Under the pieces are notes generated by a model that was given only the letters and a program-made list of their open reading frames with translations, did no database searches and was not told the DNA's origin. Both the position numbers and the translations under genes were made by a program. From assembly GCA_903772945.1 (NCBI GenBank), contig CAICTM010000021.1, positions 1 through 64,000 of the forward strand: a DNA stretch of 64,000 nucleotides, in the 5' to 3' direction. Shown here piece by piece: positions 45,060 through 55,364 of the stretch (position 1 is the first letter of the stretch; every line of letters starts with the position of its first letter). The DNA is from Seminavis robusta. Taxonomy: Eukaryota; Bacillariophyta; Bacillariophyceae; Naviculales; Naviculaceae.

Positions 45060-46924
45060 CTATCCCAACACCTGATGAACCTTGAACGAGTACAACGGTG
45101 GAGGCTTTGGTGGTTCTTTGGTTGCACTGAGCCGAGAGGAACTGTCCTCGTCTTCATCTTCCGAACTCGAGTCTCTGTGTTGCCGAATATTTCTGCCGTG
45201 ATTGCTGCCATCGGGATACCGATACGACTCGTCGTACCCATCTTCAAACTCACGATCCGAGTTTTCATCTTCAATCCTACCACTGACTGCCAGGTTATCG
45301 GCATACGATGCTTCCATGAGATCATCAAAGTAGGCTTCCGCAGTTCGTTGACGATCACTCTTTTTGTGCTTCATGTAGCTTTTGTAGCAGAATGACAGAA
45401 TGAAGTACACTGCGAGCAAACAAAAAGCGATAACAACAGGCAGTACATAATCTGATGTACTCTCCTGTTTGTAGAGAGGGTCCTTGTTTCTGTGGTATCT
45501 GCTAGTGTCGGCTTGAGAGCTCGGTGTCGATACTTCATCATTCAAGTCGACAGGAGCCAGGGCAGGAGATTGAGTGAAAGGTGCATGAGTAGATGGAGCG
45601 AGAGTTTCTCTAAAAACGGCAGATGGTTGTTGCGGCTCAGGCGCCACGGTTGCAGCATTGGTAGTTGATTCTGGGCCAATCACCGTTGTTTCATCACTAG
45701 GTGCTGCTTCAACGGGCTCTGACAATGTTACTGGTGTCGTCTCCGGTGCTTCTTCTCCGGTGGGTATTGTAGTTGTTGGGGCAGGTTCTGTGTCTATGGC
45801 AGGTACAGCTGTTATCGTAGCCATTGACTGGAACGCCTCTGTCGTAAAGGGTGTCCCATCACAATCCAAATACCACAGGCATGACTCTACCACAAGGCAC
45901 TGTGAACAAAAAGTGCACGCGACCGGTGTGACACCCTTTCTGAGTTCAAAGGTGCTGCAGACCCATTCCAAAATGTGCTTGGCATCTTTCACACCGGTAT
46001 ACATTTGCTGGCCAAATCGAAAAAAGGGAACATCGACACTGTTGTATTGGTAGCTCCCCTTGAATTGTCTGTCCATATGGGCCTTGAGGTGAAGATTCAC
46101 AGTATCCCCTTGGATGCCTCCTGCCATGTGCATGCAATTGTCAATGGCTCGCTGCTCGACACGAGGAACTTCGCCCAGCACTCGTGATGAGCATGAGGCA
46201 ATATCAGCTGCATTGTGGCACCCGAATGAGTCAAAATGTTCCATATATTCCCTGAAGAAAAGAAAAAGGGAGGTTGAGTGCAGAGGACAACAGATCCAAG
46301 ATGCAACCTTGGAATCAATCAATCCATCCTGTGAATGATCCCTTACGAACCACTGGTGTATTTTATTGCTTACCAAAATCGCAAATCACTGCCGTGATAG
46401 AGCTCAATAAAACAAATGCGTCTAAGTGTTTCTTCCACAAGGAGATTTCCACGTGAATTCTTCTTGGGATCCTCTTCTGCTTCAGCTGGGATGACACAGT
46501 ACCGTCCATGGTTTGTACATCCTAGAGCACAGTGTTGGGGCACGGGTACAACTTCAATCTCTGTTTCGGCGTTGGTGTCTTCATCCCAGCCCAATAGCCT
46601 GCAGCCATAGTCCAAGCCATTAGTGATGTAGTAATGGGGAACCACCTGAATGATTTGATTTTGATTATGCATGCGACGAACAACTCCCTTCAGGAGTTGC
46701 CAAACTTGGTTCGACTGCTCGGGAAGAGCTATGTTGGTCACCACTTCCAGTGCCATTGGCGTCCCAATGGTGGCAACCTCCTCCAGTAACAGGTCGTGTG
46801 CGGCATGAGGGTAAGGGACATAAGAATGACGGTCCATTTGTTGTTGTTGACCGACTACTGGTTCAGGAGGCACGGATGCAGCCATAACAAGAAGACAGAA
46901 GAGGCCCCTCATTGTCTTTGTCAT
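45060..46924 (-). CDS. Vacuolar sorting receptor-like type I membrane protein
   Basis: Two exons (46374-46924 and 45060-46251; GT-AG intron of 122 bp, acceptor after TTTCTTCAG) give 580 residues. A signal peptide (TKTMRGLFCLLVMAASVPP) is followed by a Cys-rich lumenal region. CTNHGRYC (136-143), VEETLRRICF, the W-x-Y-M/V segment at the exon junction, and C224...GDTVNLHLKAHMD..VPFFRFGQQMYTG with the following Cys residues match the order of the central region of plant vacuolar sorting receptors. A Thr/Pro-rich stalk (325-445) leads to one membrane span (452-473) and a 107-residue acidic, Ser-rich cytoplasmic tail. The N-terminal protease-associated domain of plant receptors is missing or extremely short. 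It probably sorts lumenal cargo in the Golgi-endosome system. An upstream ATG at 47173 is open but would bury the signal peptide. Confidence 0.75.
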
Positions 46925-48038
46925 GGTGCTGGGCTCTAGAAATGGCAGTGTTGACTGTTGTCGCGAATTCCGCCTCTTTCCCCCCCTTCGACAGGCTGAG
47001 CATTGACGACCCCTCGCAGGGTTCCTTATGTCCATGTGTGGACAGCGGGTAGCTTCCCCGGGCCGTCTCTCTAAATCCCTTCTGGAGCCACGGGTCATCA
47101 TTATTGATGAGACAGTGTGCGTACAGAGAAGATGCTGGCTAGGGACTGGACTCATGGACCCAATACCACACAACCACGCAGCCTTTGACCTCGGCAGTCT
47201 ATCTGCCGAGCCCTCAACCCCCTTTTTACCCTCCGGATCAACACATCACATCTTCATGATGTATGGATGTATTTGCTCTGATTGACCCCTTGTCTCTTCC
47301 ATTCTTCCTCTTCTTGCTTGTCTCATCTTCATGTACTATACATCATGCCAACGGCAGCAATGCCATGAACTACTGGTTGGAAGGATTTGTGATCTCACGG
47401 AGCGACTGCTGACTCAACTCAACTCGACTCGACTCCACCTCTATCATCTGTGCTGTTCTGCCCCCGATCCCACGGAACCTAGAGTCCTGGATTTCAGTCT
47501 TTTCCCAAGCCTGGTCCCCGCCTTCCGTAGATAACTACCGTACCTACTTTACTAGTCTAGCTAGCTAGCTAGCTTGTGGCCAGACCTCCCTACCGTACTG
47601 TGGACAATCTACTAGTAGCCACTAACCGCGGGAAAGTGTTGACACACTCGAGTGTCGTGTTATATCTTAACACTGAGTTACGCACATCTATCCACGACCG
47701 ACTTTGCCGATCGAGAGCGATCCGAAGGCTTCTAAGATGCTCGAGATTCCCAAAAGATATCACTTCTGTCGTGGGTAGCTGCGGTAAAGTATATTTTTCA
47801 TTCTGCTTCCAATATTCAATTGAATTGAACCCTTAACGCCATATTTACCTCAGCTACGGTGACCGATGGAACGTGAATAAAATCTGATCGAACTGGCACG
47901 GTAGATCTAGACCCAAAGATACAGTCAAATTTTGCTTCACAAAACAAAGGCAGGCTATCAATCTCTCTCGAGTCTGTCACTTGTTGTTCTCACCTTGCAC
48001 TAGTAGTTGCTTCGGCTGGAATCAATTTGAAGTTCACC
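46925..48038. other. Intergenic region between divergent genes
   Basis: Lies between the starts of the sorting-receptor-like gene (minus) and the propeller-like gene (plus), so it should carry both promoters. It contains a diverged copy of the 44711-44880 segment (47268-47395) and a CTAGCTAGCTAGCTAGCT run at about 47555-47574. No further gene recognised. Confidence 0.5.
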
Positions 48039-49652
48039 ATGGCCTGCAAGCTTTTCCTCTCTGCTGCATTATTGCTCTTGTTGTCTGCGCTGGTGGGCGC
48101 ATCCCGTTCAACTGGGGAAGCTACCGGTGGCCCCCGCCTCCGTGGTTCAACCAAGACGGCCGGTGGCTCGTTTGCCCCCCAAAGGACCAATTTTTTGTAC
48201 CATCCAGGAGCCATTCATCAGCGTCTTGCTGTTGGTGGATTCCATAAGCAGCAGCATGGAGATGGCGCTGGAAACTGGATGGACTCGCCTTGGCGCCGGT
48301 CGTCGCCGGTTGTTCGTATCCCTGGTGACGAGAGTGATGAAGGAGACTTTTCGATTGGGATGTCTATGACACGTCTCTCCCCTGATGGCCAGACAATGGT
48401 CAGTGGGCACTGGCTCTCTCGTGTTGCGGTAGTTGGGACCAAATCGCAAGCGGAGCAAGTCAAGGCCTTCCAGTTACACACTTTCACTTACATGGATAAG
48501 TTATCTCGTTGGATTCCACAGGGTCACTTCACTGTGTCCGGAGATTCGGCGACTTGCCCGGAATGCTTCGACTTCATTTTTTCGATGGAGATGGCAAGTC
48601 GCTCAAAAGTGATCCTGCAACAAGGCATTGGCCTGGACCGTGGTGAAGTTCTGCTGAGTAAGGTCCAAGTGTACTCCAATGAGTATGTATCCCGTGATGT
48701 CAGTCCTTGGTTGGCCGTGGGACCGCCTATTGTTCCTGTAGATAACAGCAGCTTCATCAGGAGTGTGAGTATAGCCGACGAAGCCACATTCGTAGCGGAG
48801 GGTGTTGTGGTTTCGGTGGGGCTGTTGCCAAAGGACAATGTGTCTCCTGGGTCAGTTCAGATCTGGACACCCGAGACGGAGTATCACGAAGAAGACCAGT
48901 TCTTGCCAAAGTTGAAGTGGGTCACGGTTGGCAGTGCAATCCAAGGCAATAATGCGTTGTTTGGTTTTGATATCAAGCTAAGCCGAAATGGCTCTATTGT
49001 GGCGATTGTGGGATCGAAAGACGCGCCAAACAGTGACGATCCGCGTAACTTGTCTTGCTTCATTCGAGTCTACAAGTATTCTGAAGACGATTCGGAATGG
49101 ATGCAAATGGGTCAAGATTTGATTCAGGAGAAGGACAAGTTCATGTTCTTTTGCCCTAAAATCAGTCTCGCCGGTGATGGGCTCACGGTCATGTCGGGGT
49201 ACCGCGCCTACGAGAAGGGTTGTGATCTCCAACCTGAACCCAACGGCCATGTCAGGGTCTGGTCCTGGGATGCCTCGTCTGAGAATTGGAATCAAAAAGG
49301 TCTTGACCTGGACGGCCTGTTTCCCACACCTGACAGCCCTCAGGACTTTGTTTTTGGCTTTGATCACCGGTTGTCTTCAGACGGAAACCGCGTCGCCATT
49401 TCAGGATACGAGAGTGTCCCGTTGTCTCGGGCCAGCGACAAGGCGAACGTCTACTACATTGTCACCTTTGACTGGCGTGATGGCAACTGGACGCAGGTGC
49501 CAGGAACTGTCGACTCGGGCGTGTTTGCGTCGTTTGCCATGGATGATGCAGGTACAACGCTTGCAGTTGGCAATGTCCTTTCAGAAAGCCGCACAAGTGG
49601 AGTTATTCAATCTTACAAGTACAGGTCTTGGGACGATGCAGTTTCCACATGA
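48039..49652 (+). CDS. Secreted beta-propeller-like protein
   Basis: ATG at 48039 (context CACCATGG) begins a 537-residue protein with a clear signal peptide (ACKLFLSAALLLLLSALVG). The body holds repeats of the form L-S-x-D/N-G-x-x-V-A/M-x-S-G followed by an aromatic-rich strand and W. Examples are LSPDGQTMVSGHW, LSRNGSIVAIVGS, LAGDGLTVMSGYR, LSSDGNRVAISGY and MDDAGTTLAVGN, each about 60-90 residues apart and interleaved with V-R-V-Y/W-x-Y/W strands. This is the pattern of a beta-propeller, and many secreted or surface diatom proteins share it. Function unknown; a wall-associated or extracellular binding role is an inference. It ends 88 bp from the end of the convergent GC-B4 gene. Confidence 0.75.
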   Translation: MACKLFLSAALLLLLSALVGASRSTGEATGGPRLRGSTKTAGGSFAPQRTNFLYHPGAIHQRLAVGGFHKQQHGDGAGNWMDSPWRRSSPVVRIPGDESDEGDFSIGMSMTRLSPDGQTMVSGHWLSRVAVVGTKSQAEQVKAFQLHTFTYMDKLSRWIPQGHFTVSGDSATCPECFDFIFSMEMASRSKVILQQGIGLDRGEVLLSKVQVYSNEYVSRDVSPWLAVGPPIVPVDNSSFIRSVSIADEATFVAEGVVVSVGLLPKDNVSPGSVQIWTPETEYHEEDQFLPKLKWVTVGSAIQGNNALFGFDIKLSRNGSIVAIVGSKDAPNSDDPRNLSCFIRVYKYSEDDSEWMQMGQDLIQEKDKFMFFCPKISLAGDGLTVMSGYRAYEKGCDLQPEPNGHVRVWSWDASSENWNQKGLDLDGLFPTPDSPQDFVFGFDHRLSSDGNRVAISGYESVPLSRASDKANVYYIVTFDWRDGNWTQVPGTVDSGVFASFAMDDAGTTLAVGNVLSESRTSGVIQSYKYRSWDDAVST

Positions 49653-49740
49653 ATGGAGCTCAGCACTAGTTTGGAAATTTGCGTAAAATCGTACTGCTTT
49701 GTGGATGACCAATAAATCTGTAATGTATGTAGTGATTGAG

Positions 49741-52700
49741 TTACACCCAATCATCTCCGGGTGTTTCCTTTGTAACACTTGTACTCGGATCCGCACAACC
49801 GAAGGTTTCCTTCCCCTGTGACAAGCAAGAATCAACACTTTGAAAACTTTGATTCACACGCAACTCCGAAGACCCCACAGTAGAGGCAGGACCGGTGGAA
49901 CCACCAGAGGAGACCACAACCCAGTCTGGCAGACAAACTTTGAGAAAGCTACCAGAAGTCCCAGACATCACTGAAGCTATTCGAAACTTACAGGTTTGCA
50001 TTTCTCCTTTGCCTTTTGCTGTGATCTTGTCTTCACGGGGAGTCAACCAATGTTCCTTCCCACCCAGCTTCAAAAGTTGGGCTGTTGATTCAGATACATG
50101 GATTCCGTTGGGAACCCCATTGCTTTCCATGCGGGAGGCTGTGTTGACCGTCTGCGGTGATTGAACCAGAAGGAAGAACAAGGTATGAGTGACATGCTTC
50201 CTACCTTGACACACCCGGCAGTTTGGTAACAATCAATCAAATTACATACATCACCAAATATCTGGAAGCGCTGCTTGTCTCCACGCAACACACCCGCCGT
50301 CACCTGAAGAAACGCATTATTAAAGATACAGTAGTGTGAGCACCGGTATGCCAAGCTTCATACAGAAATGCAGTCCAGGTTTCAAATCAAAGAATGGAAC
50401 GTACCGGTCCACTATGCATGCCAACTCGAACAGCAAGTTCGGAAGTGTCCTTGCCCAATTTCTGGCACAGTTCCCCATCTTCATGCACCAATTCCAGTGC
50501 ACGTTTCATGCAGTCATTCGCGAATCGGGCCTGTATCAAAACAAGGGAGGATGAAAAAAGCAGGTAAGAGATAGAACTCAGCAATCACCCAGCAATAGAT
50601 AGAGTGTTGTGTACATACCATGATCAAAGCATGTCCCAGCTGTGCTTTTGGTAGGCCTGTGGTAGCCACATAGCTAAGGGAGAAGGCACAAACGATAGCC
50701 ACAGTTAGTTGCAGTCAAGTGTTGTAGCCAAATGGAAGGGTTTCCGAAAAGTTTGCACCTACCAATCACCTAGAACAACAAGAGCATTCAGTGGTGAGTC
50801 ACCTGCAAGTAAAAGGGAACTGCTCAAGCAAGCCCACCAGCAATCCAAGAGACCAAGCACTCACCGATTGTTTCAATCTTGAACACCTTTCGGCGTTTAG
50901 CATTTGCATCAAAGGCAGCATACAATGCCTCTAGCAGCTCGAAGACTTCTACTGGAGTTCGACAGGAAGACCACTTGGTAAACCCTGTTACGATGGCCGC
51001 CACGCGAGGAACAGACCAACAAGGCATAAGCAAGTTAGTTTTCTCATATCGATCAGCGATGACAACATGACAAGAAAAAGCTGATATTTGCAGGCAGGCA
51101 ACCTGTACTCACCAGCAATGTCACAAAAGAACACTGTGCATTCGGGATACAAATGGGCATTGGCAGCAGGGGTGACAGGGTCACTGGAGATTGCTTCAAA
51201 TCCATCCCCAATTTGCTTCTTTTTGGCTCTGTTGTCTTCGTAGAGATGTTCTCGGACTTGTTCTGTTCATTCATTCATCAAATCAGAAAGTTAGTGACAC
51301 CTCTCCGTGTATCAGCCACACTACGAGCTTGGGGTACACATACACACATACCTGGGAAGAGGGAATGAACAATGGCACCAGACTTTTCTGCCGACTGGGC
51401 GACAATCCTTTGGCGTCGTTCCACGCAGTAGTCGTACATGAGGAAGACGGAGGAAGTAAAGACAAATACCATGGCCAAGGAAAGAGCAAACAGCCATGCC
51501 CGTTCCGTGCGATAGGCCGACTCAAAGAGTTGCGAAGGATAGACACGGACACGGTAATTGGTGTCCAGGTGGCTGTTCTCTGAATCTTCCACGCGGGCCT
51601 GAAAGGCGGCAGCGGCATCGCCAATCTTGTCGGACCGGATGTACCCCACGGCTTCCAAACGATCGTAGCGGGTATCGTGAAAATCGCCGTGCCCTTCAAA
51701 GGTAGCATCGGTTCCATCGATGCGGTATGTGTACTGCTGTCCGGCAGTATTTTCGAGTACCACCACGACACCATTGGTCCCTGTTGGGAGGAGCCGAGAT
51801 AACAGAGTCCTCCAGTAGACTCCAAAAATCATCACACCAACCACCTCTTTTTGATCAAAGTCTTTAAAGACTGAAGCACATGATTGACAAGAGAGCCCAG
51901 TGGTGAGATTCATTGAAAGCAGGACAAGACATGTTGTAGATGGATGCATAGATAGGTATACATACCGGGAAGCAGTGATGGTCCAACAGGGTCATTCTGG
52001 TATGGCAAGCCTCCATGCTTCTCGTAGACTTTGAGGTTGGCATCGTGCAATTTCTTTCGAGGATCCTTGGCAGCCGCTTCCGGGTCCATAAAGTCGTAGC
52101 TACTGAGGAGAGCAGGGCGGCCTTCGGCCACAACCAGTTCGATGTTATCGTGGTAATGAGGATGGGAGAGTAGGTTGACTGAGTACACATGGTCGTTGTG
52201 AGCCGGATAGCCCTGCCAAAAGACGGCGTATGGTCCAGTCTCATTGGTGACCATATAGGGAGGCTTCTTGTCCATGTTGATAATTGCCGAGGGGATGGTG
52301 ACGGACTCATTCCTTGCCTGATCCAGGGAGATGCCATTCATAGCCGCCTGTGCCTCAGGCAACCAGTCACGGTTCTCTTCGACATAATGCTTCCATTCCT
52401 CTTTCTGGTCAGTTGTGACAATGTGCATAAGGCCCAAGGACATCGTATCCGACAGGAGGGCAGCCTTTTCCGCCTGGTAGTGAAAGCTGCGTCCGGGAAG
52501 CATGACAAAGGGCCACGAGGGATATACTTGGGTTTGTCCCTGGTGAGTGTACTGCAAACAAAAGTCTTCAAGGATGCCAATACGCTGAAGAAAGTTACGA
52601 CCAATCCTGTCCACCATCTTGTCGGCCATGACTTCAAAGTCTTGTTGGAAACTTTCCGTTTCACCATTCTCAATGAGAAAGAAGACAAACAAACAGATTG

Positions 52701-52950
52701 CCAACGCCACACATACCAAAAGCGTCACTACAACCCACTTGAGATGCCACACAGCACGGTCTTCATCGTGAGCCAGGTTCGGCATGGCCTTGTCGTTGCC
52801 ATGGACGGCAGTCTCGGCCAGGTCCTTTCCCGACGTCATTGACTCCTCTTCAAACTCCTCTAGGTTCACATTGGCCATCTTGGCCATTACAATCGAAGGA
52901 CTCTCAAACTCAAGCTCAAGCTCGTTACTGTTTTTCTTCTGGAGCACCAT
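49741..52950 (-). CDS. Receptor-type guanylate cyclase, B subfamily, intact (GC-B4)
   Basis: Ten exons on the minus strand: 51966-52950, 51352-51870, 51113-51262, 50865-50984, 50763-50769, 50619-50673, 50405-50530, 50250-50303, 49992-50151, 49741-49925. They sum to 2,361 nt in one frame, 786 residues. Exons 2 to 9 have exactly the lengths found in GC-B3, and the 7-nt exon is again GTGATTG. The architecture is the same: membrane segment 1 (VVVTLLVCVALAICLFVFFL), CHASE-like domain, membrane segment 2, class III cyclase with FCDIAGFT, ETIGDCY, RFQIFGD and TVNTASRMES. The tail ends in GDDWV like GC-B3. The N-terminus has a small ELELEFES expansion. The gene stands 18 kb from the main cluster, among unrelated genes, so the expansion is not purely tandem. 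Confidence 0.93.
50763..50769 (-). other. 7-nt microexon of GC-B4
   Basis: GTGATTG between AG and GT on the minus strand, at the same place in the catalytic core as in GC-B2 and GC-B3. The upstream intron is 95 nt, shorter than in the other two. Confidence 0.88.
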
Positions 52951-54038
52951 TGTTGTCACCTGATGCAAACCCTTTTTACTCTTTTCTTTGGTTTGACGGC
53001 TTGCTAGTTTGCTAGCAAGTACGAGTAGCTAGATAGATAGCTTGATGCTTTGGGTGCAAAAAGTTGTGACCAGAGACTCTGCTCGACGCTCGACTCTCTA
53101 GCCGACTGGACGCAGGTGTCGTGCAGTTTCACAAGAAGACACGAAGACTCGCTTTGCTTGAGCCTGGGCCTCGCTGGCTCCGTAGATATTCCACCTATCC
53201 TAAACCCCAGTTTGTATGAGTGGAGTCCACGGAAACAAAAACTGCAATGCCGTACCTGAGCAGGGAGCAGTAGATATAGGAACCGTGCCAGTAGTATGAT
53301 AAAACTTACTTGATAACTGCGCCGTGCAGTATCCATTATGGTGCCCCCAGGACCCAAGACCAAAATGTTCAATGGAAGGTTTAAAGATTACATGTAGATG
53401 GTCAAAAGCGCAAACGCGAGTATTAATACAGTACTCTGAGCTCTGAGCCCTTTGAGGTGTCAGTCATTGGGGTACTACCTGTATGTACCAGTATGCAGAG
53501 TAGCTCTGGCTAGCTAGTAGCTAGTAGCCAGCTACGAGTCGAGTCCAAGCAGAGCGGCTGCTTCCACAGCATCAGGACCTCATCGACGACTATCTACTGG
53601 TAGCTACCACCGGAAGAGCTACTAGTACCGGTACGAGTAGCCTCGTCTTCACACTTACTTCACACACGATTGAAGAGGCGACAACTAGGTACTAGTACGA
53701 AGGACGAAATGAACCGGTTGCTTAACTCTTGCTGACACTTCTGTGATGTGCCAGGTGAGGGCTGCCAATAACTCTCGGTGTTGTTGTTGTGTTGTTGTGC
53801 CTGTGCCGTTTGGTAGCTGGAAGATGGGATTTATGTGCCCCAAATCTGAATGACCGGGAATCTTCTTCTTTTTTGTCTCTCTCCCCCCCCCATTAACCCC
53901 CCAAATCAAGTCTCACAGCCTTCCAAAAACTCCAACGGCTGGGCCAACGTCTTTGAAGATCCTTCTTCCTTTCTTCATCGCAAACGAGTTGAGGGTGCCG
54001 TAGCTACAAGATATCTTGTTCTTCTGCCTGTCTTGACG
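52951..54038. other. Intergenic region between GC-B4 and the ectoine synthase
   Basis: Contains the GC-B4 upstream region with the same AAAGAAAAGAGTAAAAAG purine block as GC-B2 (about 52970-52992). Dense TAGCTAG and ACCGGTAC palindromes occur at 53505-53640, and a C-run at 53883-53890. An open frame continues upstream of the ectoine synthase start to 53850. Confidence 0.5.
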
Positions 54039-54443
54039 ATGATTGTTCGAAGCGTACAAGACATTATTGGAACTGACCGTGATATCCGTGGTGACAGTTG
54101 GGCCAGTCGACGGTTGTTGGTGGCCAAGGATAGTGTTCCGTTCAGTTTGAATGAAACGACTGTGGAGGCAGGCACGGAACTGCAGCTATGGTACAAACAT
54201 CACATTGAATCCAATTATGTAGTGGAAGGTGAAGGTAGTGTGAAAAATCTGGATAGCGGCGAAAGCTTTCCGTTAAAGCCAGGAACTTGCTACACTCTGG
54301 ACCAACACGATCGCCATATCGTCAAGGCAACCACTCGATTGAAATTCGTGTGTGTCTTCCATCCGCCATTGACCGGTCAAGAGAAACACGATGAGGATGG
54401 TTCCTACTTGCCTGCGACAGAACATGAGGGAGAATCGTCCTAG
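54039..54443 (+). CDS. ectC: L-ectoine synthase
   Basis: A 134-residue cupin that closes N-gamma-acetyl-L-2,4-diaminobutyrate to ectoine, a compatible solute. The start at ATG 54039 gives MIVRSVQDIIGTDRDIRGDSW, as in bacterial EctC proteins. The iron ligands known for the family, Glu57, Tyr85 and His93, fall at precisely those numbers, as do Trp21, Thr40, Tyr52, His55, Cys105, Phe107, Glu115 and His117 of the substrate pocket. WYKHHIE, VEGEGSVKNL, DQHDRH and VFHPPLTGQEKHDEDGSY are strongly diagnostic. Length matches the bacterial family (about 130). No ectA or ectB lies nearby, so either those genes are elsewhere or the enzyme is solitary. An in-frame extension to 53850 exists but has no EctC similarity. 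A bacterial origin by gene transfer is likely. Confidence 0.95.
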   Translation: MIVRSVQDIIGTDRDIRGDSWASRRLLVAKDSVPFSLNETTVEAGTELQLWYKHHIESNYVVEGEGSVKNLDSGESFPLKPGTCYTLDQHDRHIVKATTRLKFVCVFHPPLTGQEKHDEDGSYLPATEHEGESS

Positions 54444-55364
54444 GTGCCTACTATAGCTAGAGTGGAAAGAACCATTCAACATAGTTGAAGCTGATCTTGG
54501 ATTTTGGAAGCTGCAAGCATTACATGAATTCTGAGATAAACACTAGCTACAGACCACGCTAATAGAGATCACAAGGGAATGGAAACCCAATGTTTGACGC
54601 ACTTGACAATATGCGGTACAGTACTATTAATAATAGTAGTACGATGTTGGTGCGCCCAAAGCACCTCTTCTTTAGAATGAGTTATGGCCTGGATCACCGG
54701 TACCATACCGTAACAGCATCCAACTGGGCGTGCTCTAAAACATCTTGTCCATCTCGTTGAGCTATTGGTACAAGCGGAAGCACAAGTTGTACGTAGAGTA
54801 CGGTAACGTTAAAAATGAGTTTGTGGAGGCTTGAAACTACCGGTACCAGTGCCTCCAACCATACTCTGTGGGGAACTTTATGGCTGCCGGTACCTTATTG
54901 GCAATCTTTCTAGCGTGCTATACTCTCTAGCTAATGACACATTGGAGAAAGAGACGTGGAGAGGGTGGGGAGAGGTTTGAAGCCATTGCTATAGCACCTT
55001 GAGGCTTTACTTGAGCCAGAAGAGGAAGGAATGCCTCTTGGTGCCGTTACAGATAAGCAGCTCAGTTGGTTTATCAAAAGATCCAAGATCTTTTAATTAA
55101 GGGGGGTTTAGAGTAGGGAAAATTATCTACGGAAGCCAGCCGGGGCCAGGCTTAAGCAAAGAACAGTCGAAATTCAGGACTAGGTTCTGTGGGATCAGGG
55201 GCAAGAAATGGAGGACCATTATGGGGGGCAAAGGGTTTGGCTTTGCGGGATCCACGGAGACATAAATGGGTAGATCTTTTAGTGGATCAGGCCACACAAT
55301 CATTAACTCTCCTTCTTTCCACTAATACAAACACCTTTATTAGCATCTGTTTATCGAAACCAAG
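54444..55364. other. Intergenic region with dispersed repeat copy 2
   Basis: Holds the second copy of the dispersed repeat (55111-55186) and several ACCGGTACC-type palindromes (54695-54710, 54838-54848, 54885-54895). No gene recognised. Confidence 0.5.
55111..55186. repeat. Dispersed repeat, copy 2
   Basis: Matches 44631-44700 in word order (AATTATCTACGGAAGCCAG, GCAAAGAA, TCAGGACTAGGTTC) with indels. Confidence 0.6.

Noticed and set aside
46925-47173. Extended N-terminus of the sorting-receptor-like gene
   Set aside because: The longer start would place a basic, non-homologous stretch in front of a clear signal peptide, so the start at 46924 is preferred.
53850-54038. 63-residue N-terminal extension of ectoine synthase
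   Set aside because: No EctC has such an extension and the start at 54039 matches the family precisely; a targeting role cannot be fully excluded.
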